From contig SLIC01000231.1 in assembly GCA_007135845.1 (NCBI GenBank), forward strand, positions 1 through 9,794: a stretch of DNA of 9,794 nt, written 5' to 3'. The first letter of the stretch is position 1, and every line of letters begins with the position of its first letter. A program made the translations under genes and the position numbers. This document shows positions 1-6,532 of the stretch, piece by piece. The stretch is from Candidatus Brevefilum sp. (lineage in GTDB: Bacteria; Chloroflexota; Anaerolineae; Anaerolineales; Anaerolineaceae). Below the pieces are notes generated by a model, which searched no databases, was not told where the DNA came from, and was given only the letters and a program-made list of their open reading frames with translations.

Positions 1-478
1 CCTGTGCACCTGCTGCTTCTGCAGCCATGGCAGCCACAACCGACCGATCTGTTTGAGAAGGGAGAGGGAAATGCCTGAACACGTGCCGGATTGAGGTTGG
101 GAACTGATCCATTAAAGCCTGCACAAAATTCGAAAAATTAACACAGGCTGGGCATTGAAAATCTGCATACTCAACAATTGTGATCGGCGCATCCGGGTCT
201 CCCTTAATCCAATCTTCAGCGGTCACCGGGGGCAATTGGTCAACTACAGCCTGCAGTTGATCCGTCTCGGCTGTCGTCGGGTAGTCAAAAACTGTTGTGC
301 AGGGCATCAGGTCTGAAGGAGTATCAGGATCTGGTTCTGGTCCTGGTTCCTCAACCTCAACAACAGTTTCTGTCGGGGTATCGGGTTCAGGCACATCAAT
401 TGGCTCAGGAGTCTGTGGTGCACAAGCAGCCAAAAGTAATGCAACGGTCATCAATACGAATAAAAATTTTTTAACCAT
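1..478 (-). CDS. DsbA-like thiol-disulfide lipoprotein (partial, C-terminus beyond window)
   Basis: This open frame runs from an ATG at 478 to the window edge without a stop (159 codons visible). Residues 1-19 are a lipoprotein signal peptide: basic MVKK, a hydrophobic core, and the lipobox LAAC with the lipidated Cys at 19. Residues 20-59 form a Pro/Glu/Asp-rich linker that would hold the domain off the membrane. A thioredoxin-fold start follows, with GDPDAPITIVEYADF and then the redox motif CPAC (Cys109, Cys112), typical of the DsbA/DsbG/BdbD group (thioredoxin_4 type). The inferred role is an extracytoplasmic thiol oxidoreductase or disulfide isomerase tethered to the outer face of the membrane. 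An extra Cys at 60 precedes the domain. An AAAGG ribosome binding site lies about 7 nt upstream. The gene follows tmk by 68 nt on the same strand and may share its transcript. The cis-Pro loop and C-terminus are not visible, so oxidase and isomerase roles cannot be told apart. Confidence 0.85.
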   Translation of the reverse strand, partial: MVKKFLFVLMTVALLLAACAPQTPEPIDVPEPDTPTETVVEVEEPGPEPDPDTPSDLMPCTTVFDYPTTAETDQLQAVVDQLPPVTAEDWIKGDPDAPITIVEYADFQCPACVNFSNFVQALMDQFPTSIRHVFRHFPLPSQTDRSVVAAMAAEAAGAQ

Positions 479-546
479 TTCAAACCTTTCTCAATAACGG
501 TTTTTTTGTTTCAATCCAAATTGGAACAATCCAAATGGTGGGTCAA

Positions 547-1170
547 TCAGCCGTACCCAAGCCGGTCGATGATGGCTTTGCGCAAAGCCTGCTGAACCTT
601 GTCTTTTTCCAAAGTAGCATCAATGGTCAACCAACGCTCAGGTTCTGCTTCAGCCAGGGCGAAATACCCCTGGCGCACACGCTCATGAAAAGCCAGTTCG
701 TAAGCATCCAGCCGGTTCCATTCTGCGCTGTTTTCCCGCTTACGAGCCATTCCGATTTCAACTGGAACATCTACCAGCAACGTCAGGTCTGGTTTCAAAC
801 CGGCGGTTGAAAACTTCAACAATGCTTGCAGTGTCTCCAGGTCCGTCTTATGTCCAAAGCCCTGGTAAGCCAGGGTTGAATCGCCAAAACGATCACAAAG
901 GACAATTTTTCCATCCGCCAGAGCCGGACGAATCCGTTCTTCTACATGCTGCGCCCTGGCTGCTAAAAAGAGCAGTATTTCCGTCCTGGGCACGATGGAA
1001 ACATTATTTAAATTCATCAATATTTCCCTGATTTGGTCACCGACAGCTGTTCCCCCTGGTTCACGTGTGACAACAACCTCATAGCCTGCATCACGCAAAT
1101 AGGCTGCTAAATCAGGCAGCTGGGATGTCTTTCCGCTGCCTTCAGGACCTTCCAGGGTGATGAATATCAT
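547..1170 (-). CDS. tmk: Thymidylate kinase (dTMP kinase)
   Basis: The product phosphorylates dTMP to dTDP with ATP, in the cytoplasm, for DNA precursor supply. The 207-residue length is normal for bacterial Tmk. Visible motifs in order are the P-loop GPEGSGKT (8-15), REPGG (36-40, the dTMP-binding loop), the DRF/DST segment with Asp93-Arg94, AYQG (101-104), and a LID region around 141-155 rich in Arg/Lys. The P-loop lacks the Arg found in eukaryotic-type enzymes and the LID carries the basic residues, as in the E. coli-type class. In the LID the usual D-R-x-E is N-R-L-D here (residues 152-155), a conservative change. The ATG overlaps the TAA of the upstream R3H ATPase gene (TAATG), so the two are probably translationally coupled. 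Identity is clear from the motifs. Confidence 0.97.
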   Translation of the reverse strand: MIFITLEGPEGSGKTSQLPDLAAYLRDAGYEVVVTREPGGTAVGDQIREILMNLNNVSIVPRTEILLFLAARAQHVEERIRPALADGKIVLCDRFGDSTLAYQGFGHKTDLETLQALLKFSTAGLKPDLTLLVDVPVEIGMARKRENSAEWNRLDAYELAFHERVRQGYFALAEAEPERWLTIDATLEKDKVQQALRKAIIDRLGYG

Positions 1171-2813
1171 TATTCTCGAAAAATCCTCACATGCCGATGG
1201 GGTTCTTTACCGTACGAGTGGGATACCAGGTCCGCCTGCCGTGCCATTTCATGCTGTAAGCGGCGGATTGTCGATGAGGCTGGCGCCAGGTCAATCCAAC
1301 GCTCTCCATTGAGGACAGCCTGGATAGCCGCCTGGGTCTGATCCACCACGGCACGCTCCTGATTAGGTCTCCCATCACTGCTTGCCAGGTTAAACAAATC
1401 CACCAGGAACTGCTCCATTTGCTGGCTGGTATTGGAGCGCAAAACGAAGATCGGCATACCACGCTGTTCTGCTTCCACCACGGGCTGCTGGCGTTCACGA
1501 TAATAGCGCCGCAACGTCAGCAAGGTATCCGCATCTTTGAGGTTTCGCACAATATTAGCAGGCACATTAAGCTGCTTGGCTGCCTGGATCAAGCGATTAC
1601 GCGCCACCCCGAAGGGATAGATATCGACCTTTTTGAGGGGTAGATTTTCTTCATCAGCCAGTGTCATTGCCCCTACCACAGGCTCTACGGATTGGCCGCC
1701 GGTCTTTGAGCGATGGTTACCCGTTGAACGGCTGAAAGGGGCTGTTTGCGTGGAACCCATCGCTGCCCTGCCCCTGCCCAAAGCTTGGGCAGCCGTACCA
1801 ACCTTAGGGGCTGCTGGTTTCTGAACATGGATCTTGTTTTCATCATCTCGATAGCGAATCTCAGGTGCCAGGGGGTAGCCCCGTAAGAGGGCATCGACTG
1901 CTGCAGAAACATCGCTCTGCACTGCAATCCGGTTCCGATCCTGGATTTCCACCAGCACGTCAAATGTGGGAGGTGCTCTTCGTTCGAGTACTGTCTTCTG
2001 CGTACCTCGCCGGCGTGCTTCCTCATCGGAAAGGGTCACCGATTCGATTCCTCCAACCAGGTCCGATAGGGTTGGGTTGAGGAGCAAGTTCTCCAGGGTA
2101 TTGCCATGAGCGGTGCCGATCAGCTGTACACCACGCTCGGCAATTGTGCGCGCCGCCAAAGCCTCCAATTCCCGACCAATCTCATCAATGACGATGACTT
2201 CCGGGTTATGGTTTTCAACAGCCTCAATCATCACTTCATGTTGAAGTGATGGTTTAGCCACCTGCATCCTGCGGGCTGCGCCGATTGCCGGGTGCGGAAC
2301 ATCGCCGTCACCACCGATTTCGTTGCTGGTATCAACAATGATCACCCGGGCACTCTCAGCCAGAATGCGTGCTGCTTCTCTCAGGATGGTCGTCTTGCCA
2401 ACCCCTGGACGTCCTAAAATCAGGATGCTGGCACCTGATTCAATCAGGTCTTGAATAATATCGCTTGTGCCATACACTGCTCGCCCAATTCGGCAGGTCA
2501 GACCAACAATTTCCTGGCGGCGGTTGCGGATGGCAGAGATGCGGTGAAGTGTGCGTTCGATGCCAGCCCGGTTATCTGCGTCAAATTCACTGATCCCATC
2601 AGTAATTGCCTTAATCTCATCATAGGAGACCTCTTTTTCACTCAACACGGCCTCCTGGTGAACGAAGCGAGCCTTTGGCCTGCGTCCCAAATCCATCACG
2701 ATTTCTAACAGGTTCTCACTGTCATCCAAATCCTGCACAACTTTTGAAATATTCGACGGCAGGATACCCAAAAGCATATCTAAGTCATCTGTAATTTTTT
2801 GATGTTCAAGCAT
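1170..2813 (-). CDS. R3H-domain AAA-type ATPase (SpoIIIAA/Ycf45-like)
   Basis: This is a 547-residue protein. Residues about 1-125 resemble the SpoIIIAA-like N-terminal region. An ATPase core follows, with Walker A GRPGVGKT (134-141), the segment [12 protein letters not shown] (160-171), Walker B VIVIDE (206-211) and GTAHG (233-237). A low-complexity Ala/Gly/Ser linker spans about 333-385. After it comes a C-terminal part ending in a single-stranded nucleic acid-binding R3H domain, whose signature Arg517-xxx-His521 is visible in [11 protein letters not shown]. The family (SpoIIIAA-like ATPase plus R3H, related to chloroplast Ycf45) is widespread but poorly characterised; nucleic acid binding driven by ATP is inferred from the domains. 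No spore-assembly operon is nearby, so this is unlikely to be the sporulation protein itself. An in-frame stop lies just upstream of the ATG, which supports this start, but no ribosome binding site is well placed: an AGGA lies about 20 nt upstream. The stop overlaps the tmk start. Confidence 0.9.
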   Translation of the reverse strand: MLEHQKITDDLDMLLGILPSNISKVVQDLDDSENLLEIVMDLGRRPKARFVHQEAVLSEKEVSYDEIKAITDGISEFDADNRAGIERTLHRISAIRNRRQEIVGLTCRIGRAVYGTSDIIQDLIESGASILILGRPGVGKTTILREAARILAESARVIIVDTSNEIGGDGDVPHPAIGAARRMQVAKPSLQHEVMIEAVENHNPEVIVIDEIGRELEALAARTIAERGVQLIGTAHGNTLENLLLNPTLSDLVGGIESVTLSDEEARRRGTQKTVLERRAPPTFDVLVEIQDRNRIAVQSDVSAAVDALLRGYPLAPEIRYRDDENKIHVQKPAAPKVGTAAQALGRGRAAMGSTQTAPFSRSTGNHRSKTGGQSVEPVVGAMTLADEENLPLKKVDIYPFGVARNRLIQAAKQLNVPANIVRNLKDADTLLTLRRYYRERQQPVVEAEQRGMPIFVLRSNTSQQMEQFLVDLFNLASSDGRPNQERAVVDQTQAAIQAVLNGERWIDLAPASSTIRRLQHEMARQADLVSHSYGKEPHRHVRIFRE

Positions 2814-2944
2814 TTCGTTAGTTTAGTTTTCTATCCTTTTATTTTTTCCGAAGCTCCGCACATCGTGTGCAAAAGCATTACGGCTAATTCTATCCCAAAT
2901 GTATTAACATTTTCTTTAAACTGGTAAAAACCATTCATAACGTA

Positions 2945-3892
2945 TCAATTCTGCTGGTTTTTAACCGAAGCATAGGGGATTGTTGGCTCCCGACAGCCGT
3001 TTTCGATCGCGGTAAAAGCAAACTCAGATTTAACCCGTTGACGAAGTGCCATATAGCGAACCAGCAGTGCTTGTTCAGGACCGGGTTCTGCGGAGTGCGA
3101 AGATTCAAGCAAGGCATGCTCCACCCATGGTTGGTAAGAACGAGCGTTCACATACACCGAACGACCGTTGCGATCTGGTAATGCCAGCAGCATTTGGTTA
3201 ATCAAGTCAGCAATACCCACTCTAACTTGGGGGTGAATAACGGGCATAATCCACACACCTTTAGGTCCATAGACCAAATCAGCATAAGCCTGCAGGTGAC
3301 CCTTTTCATCATAATAAACCAGGCCTAACTTTTCACGTCGGGTCAACGGTTCAACAGGCTGAACCAACGGCGGCACCAGGGTTAGGTACAGGCACCGCAT
3401 AGCATGGATATCTGCGCTGTTCCAAATACGCCAATGTTGTTCATCATCATGTGCCTTTTCAGGCACTGGGCACCTGAATATCTTTTGTTTTGCCAGGACA
3501 GAGAAGCCTGCCTGTCGAAACGCTGTGAAATAAGGTGAGTCAATATCCAAATCGGCTACAACTTGTTTTGCACCCCAGCCACAAGCCTTTTTGAACAATC
3601 CTTCCAGTGTAATAACCAGGTCCTGTGAATTGCCTGACTTTGGTTGAAGCAGGAAATTAATATGGGCACTGTTCATTTTGGTGGATTGATATACCTGGGC
3701 GATGGTCTTTTCAGCACCCTCGTCAGGTTGATAAACACCGGTAAAATGGTGATCCGTGGGTCGAATAGTAAACAAGAAATGTGTGAACGTAAGTGGGTTT
3801 CCCCGGGTGAGCAGGAGGCTGTTGTCGAGGCATACAACCTGGCGGCGGTGTCTGAGAAAATACGGCCAGTCGTACCACTGGATCGGACGCAC
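2945..3892 (-). CDS. GNAT-like protein of unknown substrate, third gene of the pdxST operon
   Basis: This 315-residue protein has no recognisable name. The N-terminal half (about 1-145) has features of an acetyltransferase (GNAT) fold: an opening IRP-like strand, LLLTRGNPL, and AFRQAGFSVLAKQKIF (124-139), which resembles the closing alpha-beta unit of GNAT domains. The second half (about 150-290) also reads like a degenerate GNAT repeat, with an acidic loop, a strand-rich DLVYGPKGVWIMPVIHP section and a terminal helix ending LLVRYMALRQRV. A clear acetyl-CoA-binding Q/RxxGxG/A motif is not evident, so catalysis is doubtful. The start is GTG, 2 nt after the pdxT stop, with an AAGGG ribosome binding site inside the end of pdxT, so co-expression with pdxST is very likely. 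A link to vitamin B6 metabolism is suggested only by position. No lipobox, signal peptide or membrane helix is seen. Confidence 0.75.
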   Translation of the reverse strand: MRPIQWYDWPYFLRHRRQVVCLDNSLLLTRGNPLTFTHFLFTIRPTDHHFTGVYQPDEGAEKTIAQVYQSTKMNSAHINFLLQPKSGNSQDLVITLEGLFKKACGWGAKQVVADLDIDSPYFTAFRQAGFSVLAKQKIFRCPVPEKAHDDEQHWRIWNSADIHAMRCLYLTLVPPLVQPVEPLTRREKLGLVYYDEKGHLQAYADLVYGPKGVWIMPVIHPQVRVGIADLINQMLLALPDRNGRSVYVNARSYQPWVEHALLESSHSAEPGPEQALLVRYMALRQRVKSEFAFTAIENGCREPTIPYASVKNQQN

Positions 3893-3894
3893 AG

Positions 3895-4470
3895 CTATGC
3901 CCTTGCTAATTCCAAAAAGTATTGGTGAAAGCGGGCATCAGCGGTCAATTCAGGGTGGAAGGAGGTAGCCAGCAGCTTCTCTTGTTGTGCCGCAACAATG
4001 CGTCCATCAGGCAGCTTTAGCAAGCTTTTTGCTTGACCATCAACAGATTTGATGATCGGCGCACGGATAAATACGGCATGGTAAGGGTTCGTGATCCCGT
4101 CTGTAAAAAAAGGGACTGCCAGGTCAATTTCAAAACTATCTACCTGGCGCCCAAAAGCATTGCGCTCCACGTTGATATCCATCAGGTTTAATAAAGGCTG
4201 TGCCCGATTCACATCTTTGGAAAGAAAAATGGCACCGGCACAGGTTCCCCACACAGCATGTGTTTTACCAAATTGACGCAACGGCTCAATCAAACCGTAG
4301 GCATCAGCCAATTTTCCAATGGTGGTTGATTCGCCTCCCGGGATGATCAAGCCGTTGAGACCCGGCAGGTGTTCAGGCAATCTGACAAGCCTGGGTGAAA
4401 CACCCAGGGATTGCAAAACATGAAAATGTTCAATAAAGTCGCCCTGCAGGGCAAGGACGCCAATTTGCAT
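3895..4470 (-). CDS. pdxT: Pyridoxal 5'-phosphate synthase, glutaminase subunit PdxT
   Basis: PdxT hydrolyses glutamine and channels the ammonia to PdxS in the DXP-independent PLP synthase. Counted from the ATG at 4470 the protein has 191 residues, the family's usual size, and begins MQIGVLALQGDF as most homologues do. The class I amidotransferase features are all present: PGGES (44-48, oxyanion region), nucleophile Cys77 in GTCAG, and His172 and Glu174 in FHPEL completing the triad. A TTG at 4485 would add five residues (MVDVS) and sits 7 nt after the pdxS stop. The family N-terminus favours the ATG, but no strong ribosome binding site decides between them. It is the second gene of the operon, after pdxS. 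Confidence 0.96.
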   Translation of the reverse strand: MQIGVLALQGDFIEHFHVLQSLGVSPRLVRLPEHLPGLNGLIIPGGESTTIGKLADAYGLIEPLRQFGKTHAVWGTCAGAIFLSKDVNRAQPLLNLMDINVERNAFGRQVDSFEIDLAVPFFTDGITNPYHAVFIRAPIIKSVDGQAKSLLKLPDGRIVAAQQEKLLATSFHPELTADARFHQYFLELARA

Positions 4471-4492
4471 ACTTACATCGACCAATATCTCG

Positions 4493-5380
4493 CTACCAAC
4501 CTCGAGTGGCGATCAATTCAGCCTCGGGAATATCCGTCACCTGGCGTCCGACCATGGGTTCGCCCAGGTTGCGGCTGATCTCTGCCAGCATTTTCGGATC
4601 TTGGTAATGGGTGGTGGCTTTCACAATGGCATCAGCGCGCTTGGCAGGATCACCGGACTTAAAGATGCCAGAGCCTACAAAGACACCATCCACACCCAAC
4701 TGCATCATCAATGCCGCATCTGCAGGGGTGGCAATGCCACCTGCCGCAAAATTGACCACCGGCAACCGTCCTAATGTCCGGGTTTCCAGGACCAATTCAA
4801 AGGGTGCACCGATTTCCTTGGCAAAGGACATCAGTTCCTCTTCGGGCATGTTTTGCAGTCGACCAATTTCACCGATCACACTGCGTGCATGGCGGACAGC
4901 CTCAACAACATCACCTGTCCCAGCTTCACCCTTGGTACGCATCATGGCCGCACCTTCACCAATCCGGCGCAAGGCTTCACCCAAATTACGACAGCCGCAC
5001 ACGAAAGGCACTTTAAAATTGTGCTTATAGATATGATGTGCTTCATCTGCCGGCGTGAGTACCTCTGATTCATCAATGTAATCCACACCAAGGGATTCCA
5101 GGATCTGGGCTTCAACAAAATGACCAATGCGGCATTTTGCCATCACCGGAATGGAAACAGCATCCATAATTTGGATGATCAACTCAGGGTCGCTCATTCG
5201 GGCAACACCGCCATCGGCGCGGATATCTGCCGGAACGCGCTCCAAAGCCATTACGGCCACCGCGCCTGCATCTTCGGCGATCTTGGCATGGTCAGGTGTG
5301 ACCACATCCATGATGACTCCACCTTTTAGCATCTGCGCCAGCCCTTTTTTGACTTTAAATGTTGCGACCTCTTGTACCAT
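4493..5380 (-). CDS. pdxS: Pyridoxal 5'-phosphate synthase, lyase subunit PdxS
   Basis: PdxS condenses ribose 5-phosphate, glyceraldehyde 3-phosphate and ammonia (from PdxT) into PLP. It is a TIM barrel that forms a dodecamer decorated by PdxT. The 295-residue length and high conservation are typical. Visible functional residues are Asp25 in VIMDVV, Lys82 in VMAKCRIGH (Schiff base with ribose 5-phosphate), Lys150 in [10 protein letters not shown] (the lysine that carries the intermediate onward), and the phosphate-binding glycine segments [12 protein letters not shown] and GVFVGSGIF near the C-terminus. A strong GGAGG ribosome binding site (5385-5389) precedes the ATG by 4 nt. It is first in the operon pdxS-pdxT-GNAT-like, behind the promoter at 5410-5438. 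No PdxR-type regulator gene is seen next to it. Confidence 0.98.
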   Translation of the reverse strand: MVQEVATFKVKKGLAQMLKGGVIMDVVTPDHAKIAEDAGAVAVMALERVPADIRADGGVARMSDPELIIQIMDAVSIPVMAKCRIGHFVEAQILESLGVDYIDESEVLTPADEAHHIYKHNFKVPFVCGCRNLGEALRRIGEGAAMMRTKGEAGTGDVVEAVRHARSVIGEIGRLQNMPEEELMSFAKEIGAPFELVLETRTLGRLPVVNFAAGGIATPADAALMMQLGVDGVFVGSGIFKSGDPAKRADAIVKATTHYQDPKMLAEISRNLGEPMVGRQVTDIPEAELIATRGW

Positions 5381-5409
5381 AACACCTCCAGAAAAATTTT
5401 TTCACTCGA

Positions 5410-5438
5410 ATTCTACCACGCGCAGGGTCAAGGGACAA
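5410..5438 (-). promoter_or_regulatory. Probable sigma70-type promoter of the pdxST operon
   Basis: On the minus strand a -35 TTGTCC (5433-5438) is followed by a 17-nt spacer and a -10 TAGAAT (5410-5415). The -10 is preceded by TGG, giving an extended -10 element (TGn). Transcription would start near 5403, leaving a leader of about 22 nt that contains the GGAGG ribosome binding site of pdxS. The short leader leaves no room for a riboswitch. Assignment is by pattern only. Confidence 0.6.
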
Positions 5439-5559
5439 CAGAATTCACTCTCTGATATCACCAGCGGCATTAAACAAAAATATTTTTCTTACAATTGCTC
5501 TATATATTATGGATTTTCTTGGAGTTTCTTAACCCAATTGCAAAGACAGTTTGTTCGAA

Positions 5560-5581
5560 AAAGTAACATAAAGTTTACTTT
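5560..5581 (-). terminator. Weak terminator-like stem between the trmH-family gene and pdxS
   Basis: Downstream of the methyltransferase stop the minus strand has arms AAAGTAA and TTACTTT (7 bp, perfect) around an 8-nt loop, running into a short T run. The stem is AT-rich and therefore weak. It could slow or end transcription before the pdxS promoter, but it may be chance in this AT-rich interval. Confidence 0.2.
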
Positions 5582-5621
5582 GGATGACTCGATCGGCAAG
5601 CCATCTTAACCTGATATCGAT

Positions 5622-6248
5622 TTAAACAAATGCTAACCAATAGGCAGCCACCCCAAACGCGACGGCTGCATTAAGGGAGGCTTTAGACCCCGCCATCGGT
5701 AGCGATAGAACAAGATCACACCCTGCCAGCAATCCCGGGTCGACACCCGCCTGCTCGTTACCCACGATCAGCAGGACGGGTACCTGATCCAAGGATTGGC
5801 GATCAATATTAAAGATGGGGATCGAATAGTGGGTCGTTTCTAAAGCTATCAAATAAAAGCCTTGGATACGCAATTCTAGCGCAAGGGTAACGGCATCCCG
5901 ATGGTCTGACCAGGAGAGCGATATTTCTGCACCCAAAGCGGTTTTTTTGACAGCGTGGTTATCTTTTGGGTTGGGCGTGATGCCGCACAGGTAGATGTGT
6001 TCGGCACCAACCCCGTCCGCTGTACGGAATATGGCACCGACATTATGGGCGCTGCGAATATTATCCACCAAGACAAAAATTTTCCGCTTTGGGCGCACCT
6101 CAACCACAGCTTGGGGTGTTTGATAGGGTGATCCCACACGGATCATGTTCGAGCCGCAGCGGGGACAGTAATTCCCGCGATGCAAATCCGGGTCCATTGG
6201 AAAACGCAATCCGCATGCGGCATGCGTACATTGGCGAGTTTCAAACAT
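5622..6248 (-). CDS. SpoU/TrmH-family RNA 2'-O-methyltransferase with N-terminal zinc ribbon
   Basis: The family transfers a methyl group from S-adenosylmethionine to a ribose 2'-OH in tRNA or rRNA, using a C-terminal trefoil knot. Counted from the ATG at 6248 the protein has 208 residues. Residues 7-31 hold a small zinc-ribbon pattern (Cys7, Cys12, Cys28, Cys31). The catalytic domain then shows the three SpoU motifs: NIRSAHNVGAIFRTADGVG (63-81), VLLIVGNEQAGV (158-169) and the knot segment LSLPMAGSKASLNAAVAFG (181-199). A longer frame begins with TTG at 6263, but AGGAG (6256-6260) falls inside that extension, 7 nt before the ATG, so the ATG is preferred. The target nucleotide cannot be told from sequence. 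It follows its own promoter at 6427-6455 and lies upstream of pdxS, separated by about 240 nt. Confidence 0.9.
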   Translation of the reverse strand: MFETRQCTHAACGLRFPMDPDLHRGNYCPRCGSNMIRVGSPYQTPQAVVEVRPKRKIFVLVDNIRSAHNVGAIFRTADGVGAEHIYLCGITPNPKDNHAVKKTALGAEISLSWSDHRDAVTLALELRIQGFYLIALETTHYSIPIFNIDRQSLDQVPVLLIVGNEQAGVDPGLLAGCDLVLSLPMAGSKASLNAAVAFGVAAYWLAFV

Positions 6249-6255
6249 CAACAAG

Positions 6256-6260
6256 CTCCT
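6256..6260 (-). promoter_or_regulatory. Ribosome binding site that fixes the methyltransferase start
   Basis: AGGAG on the minus strand lies 7 nt ahead of the ATG at 6248. It overlaps the codons of the alternative TTG start at 6263 and so argues against the longer protein. Confidence 0.7.
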
Positions 6261-6274
6261 CAATTTACAATGAA

Positions 6275-6290
6275 ACTTAATGAATTAAGT
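6275..6290. repeat. Inverted repeat in the leader of the SpoU methyltransferase gene
   Basis: ACTTAAT and ATTAAGT form perfect 7-bp arms around a 2-nt centre, about 27 nt ahead of the start codon. It could be an operator or a short RNA hairpin. It is AT-rich and short enough to arise by chance. Confidence 0.35.
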
Positions 6291-6375
6291 ATGCTGTCGC
6301 TGTAATTGTAACTTGGTTGTGAAGGACGATGTCCTAATTTGAGTAATTATGTTTAGAGAAACGAGAACAAGGATT

Positions 6376-6417
6376 TAAAAGCCAAACGCCTGGGTGAGGG
6401 GGGCACCCAGACGTTTG
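6376..6417 (-). terminator. Strong hairpin with T tract, probable intrinsic terminator
   Basis: The arms 6404-6417 and 6383-6396 pair over 14 bp with one mismatch (A opposite C) around a 7-nt C-rich loop. On the minus strand the second arm runs into GGCTTTTAAAT, so the T tract is only on that side. It lies about 115 nt downstream of the small lipoprotein gene, which it would terminate. A predicted promoter for the next gene starts transcription almost exactly at the top of this hairpin, so it could instead act as a 5' stabilising stem or attenuator. The T tract is short (four T). Confidence 0.5.
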
Positions 6418-6426
6418 ACGCTTGTA

Positions 6427-6455
6427 ATAATAGCATACTTGGGGTGGTTTGACAA
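6427..6455 (-). promoter_or_regulatory. Probable promoter of the SpoU methyltransferase gene
   Basis: On the minus strand TTGTCA (6450-6455) is followed by a 17-nt spacer and TATTAT (6427-6432), each hexamer 5 of 6 to consensus, with TGC directly ahead making an extended -10. Transcription would begin near 6420, giving a leader of about 170 nt before the ATG at 6248. The -35 lies within a perfect inverted repeat (6448-6465), as expected for a repressor operator. Confidence 0.5.
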
Positions 6456-6465
6456 GGTTGTCAAA
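6448..6465. repeat. Perfect 8-2-8 inverted repeat overlapping a -35 element
   Basis: TTTGACAA and TTGTCAAA are perfect 8-bp arms around GG. The repeat covers the -35 of the minus-strand promoter at 6427-6455. Size and symmetry fit a dimeric helix-turn-helix repressor site, but I cannot name a regulator that binds it. Confidence 0.5.
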
Positions 6466-6532
6466 GTAAGAATTACATTAGAGTTTTTTAATGTTAAATA
6501 CCCTTAAGAACGCTTCAGCCTGGTTCATCAGG

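Noticed and set aside
2858..2870. GCACA-TCG-TGTGC dyad upstream of the R3H ATPase gene
   Set aside because: Arms are only 5 bp, no T tract follows, and no promoter could be placed with confidence around it; the TAGAAT at 2887-2892 has no matching -35.
2925..2936. Possible terminator after the GNAT-like gene (TGGT-TTTT-ACCA on the minus strand)
   Set aside because: The stem is only 4 bp and no T tract follows.
4611..5030. 139-codon open frame on the plus strand
   Set aside because: It is wholly antisense to the highly conserved pdxS and is a codon-usage shadow.
5127..5609. 160-codon open frame on the plus strand
   Set aside because: Half of it is antisense to pdxS and the rest crosses the pdxST promoter; it has no family features.
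5381..5621. Riboswitch or T-box ahead of pdxS
   Set aside because: The best promoter leaves a leader of only about 22 nt, and no recognisable aptamer pattern is seen in the AT-rich interval.
6449..6486. Plus-strand promoter using the TTGACA in the inverted repeat
   Set aside because: No acceptable -10 lies 16-18 nt downstream, and nothing on the plus strand follows for it to express.
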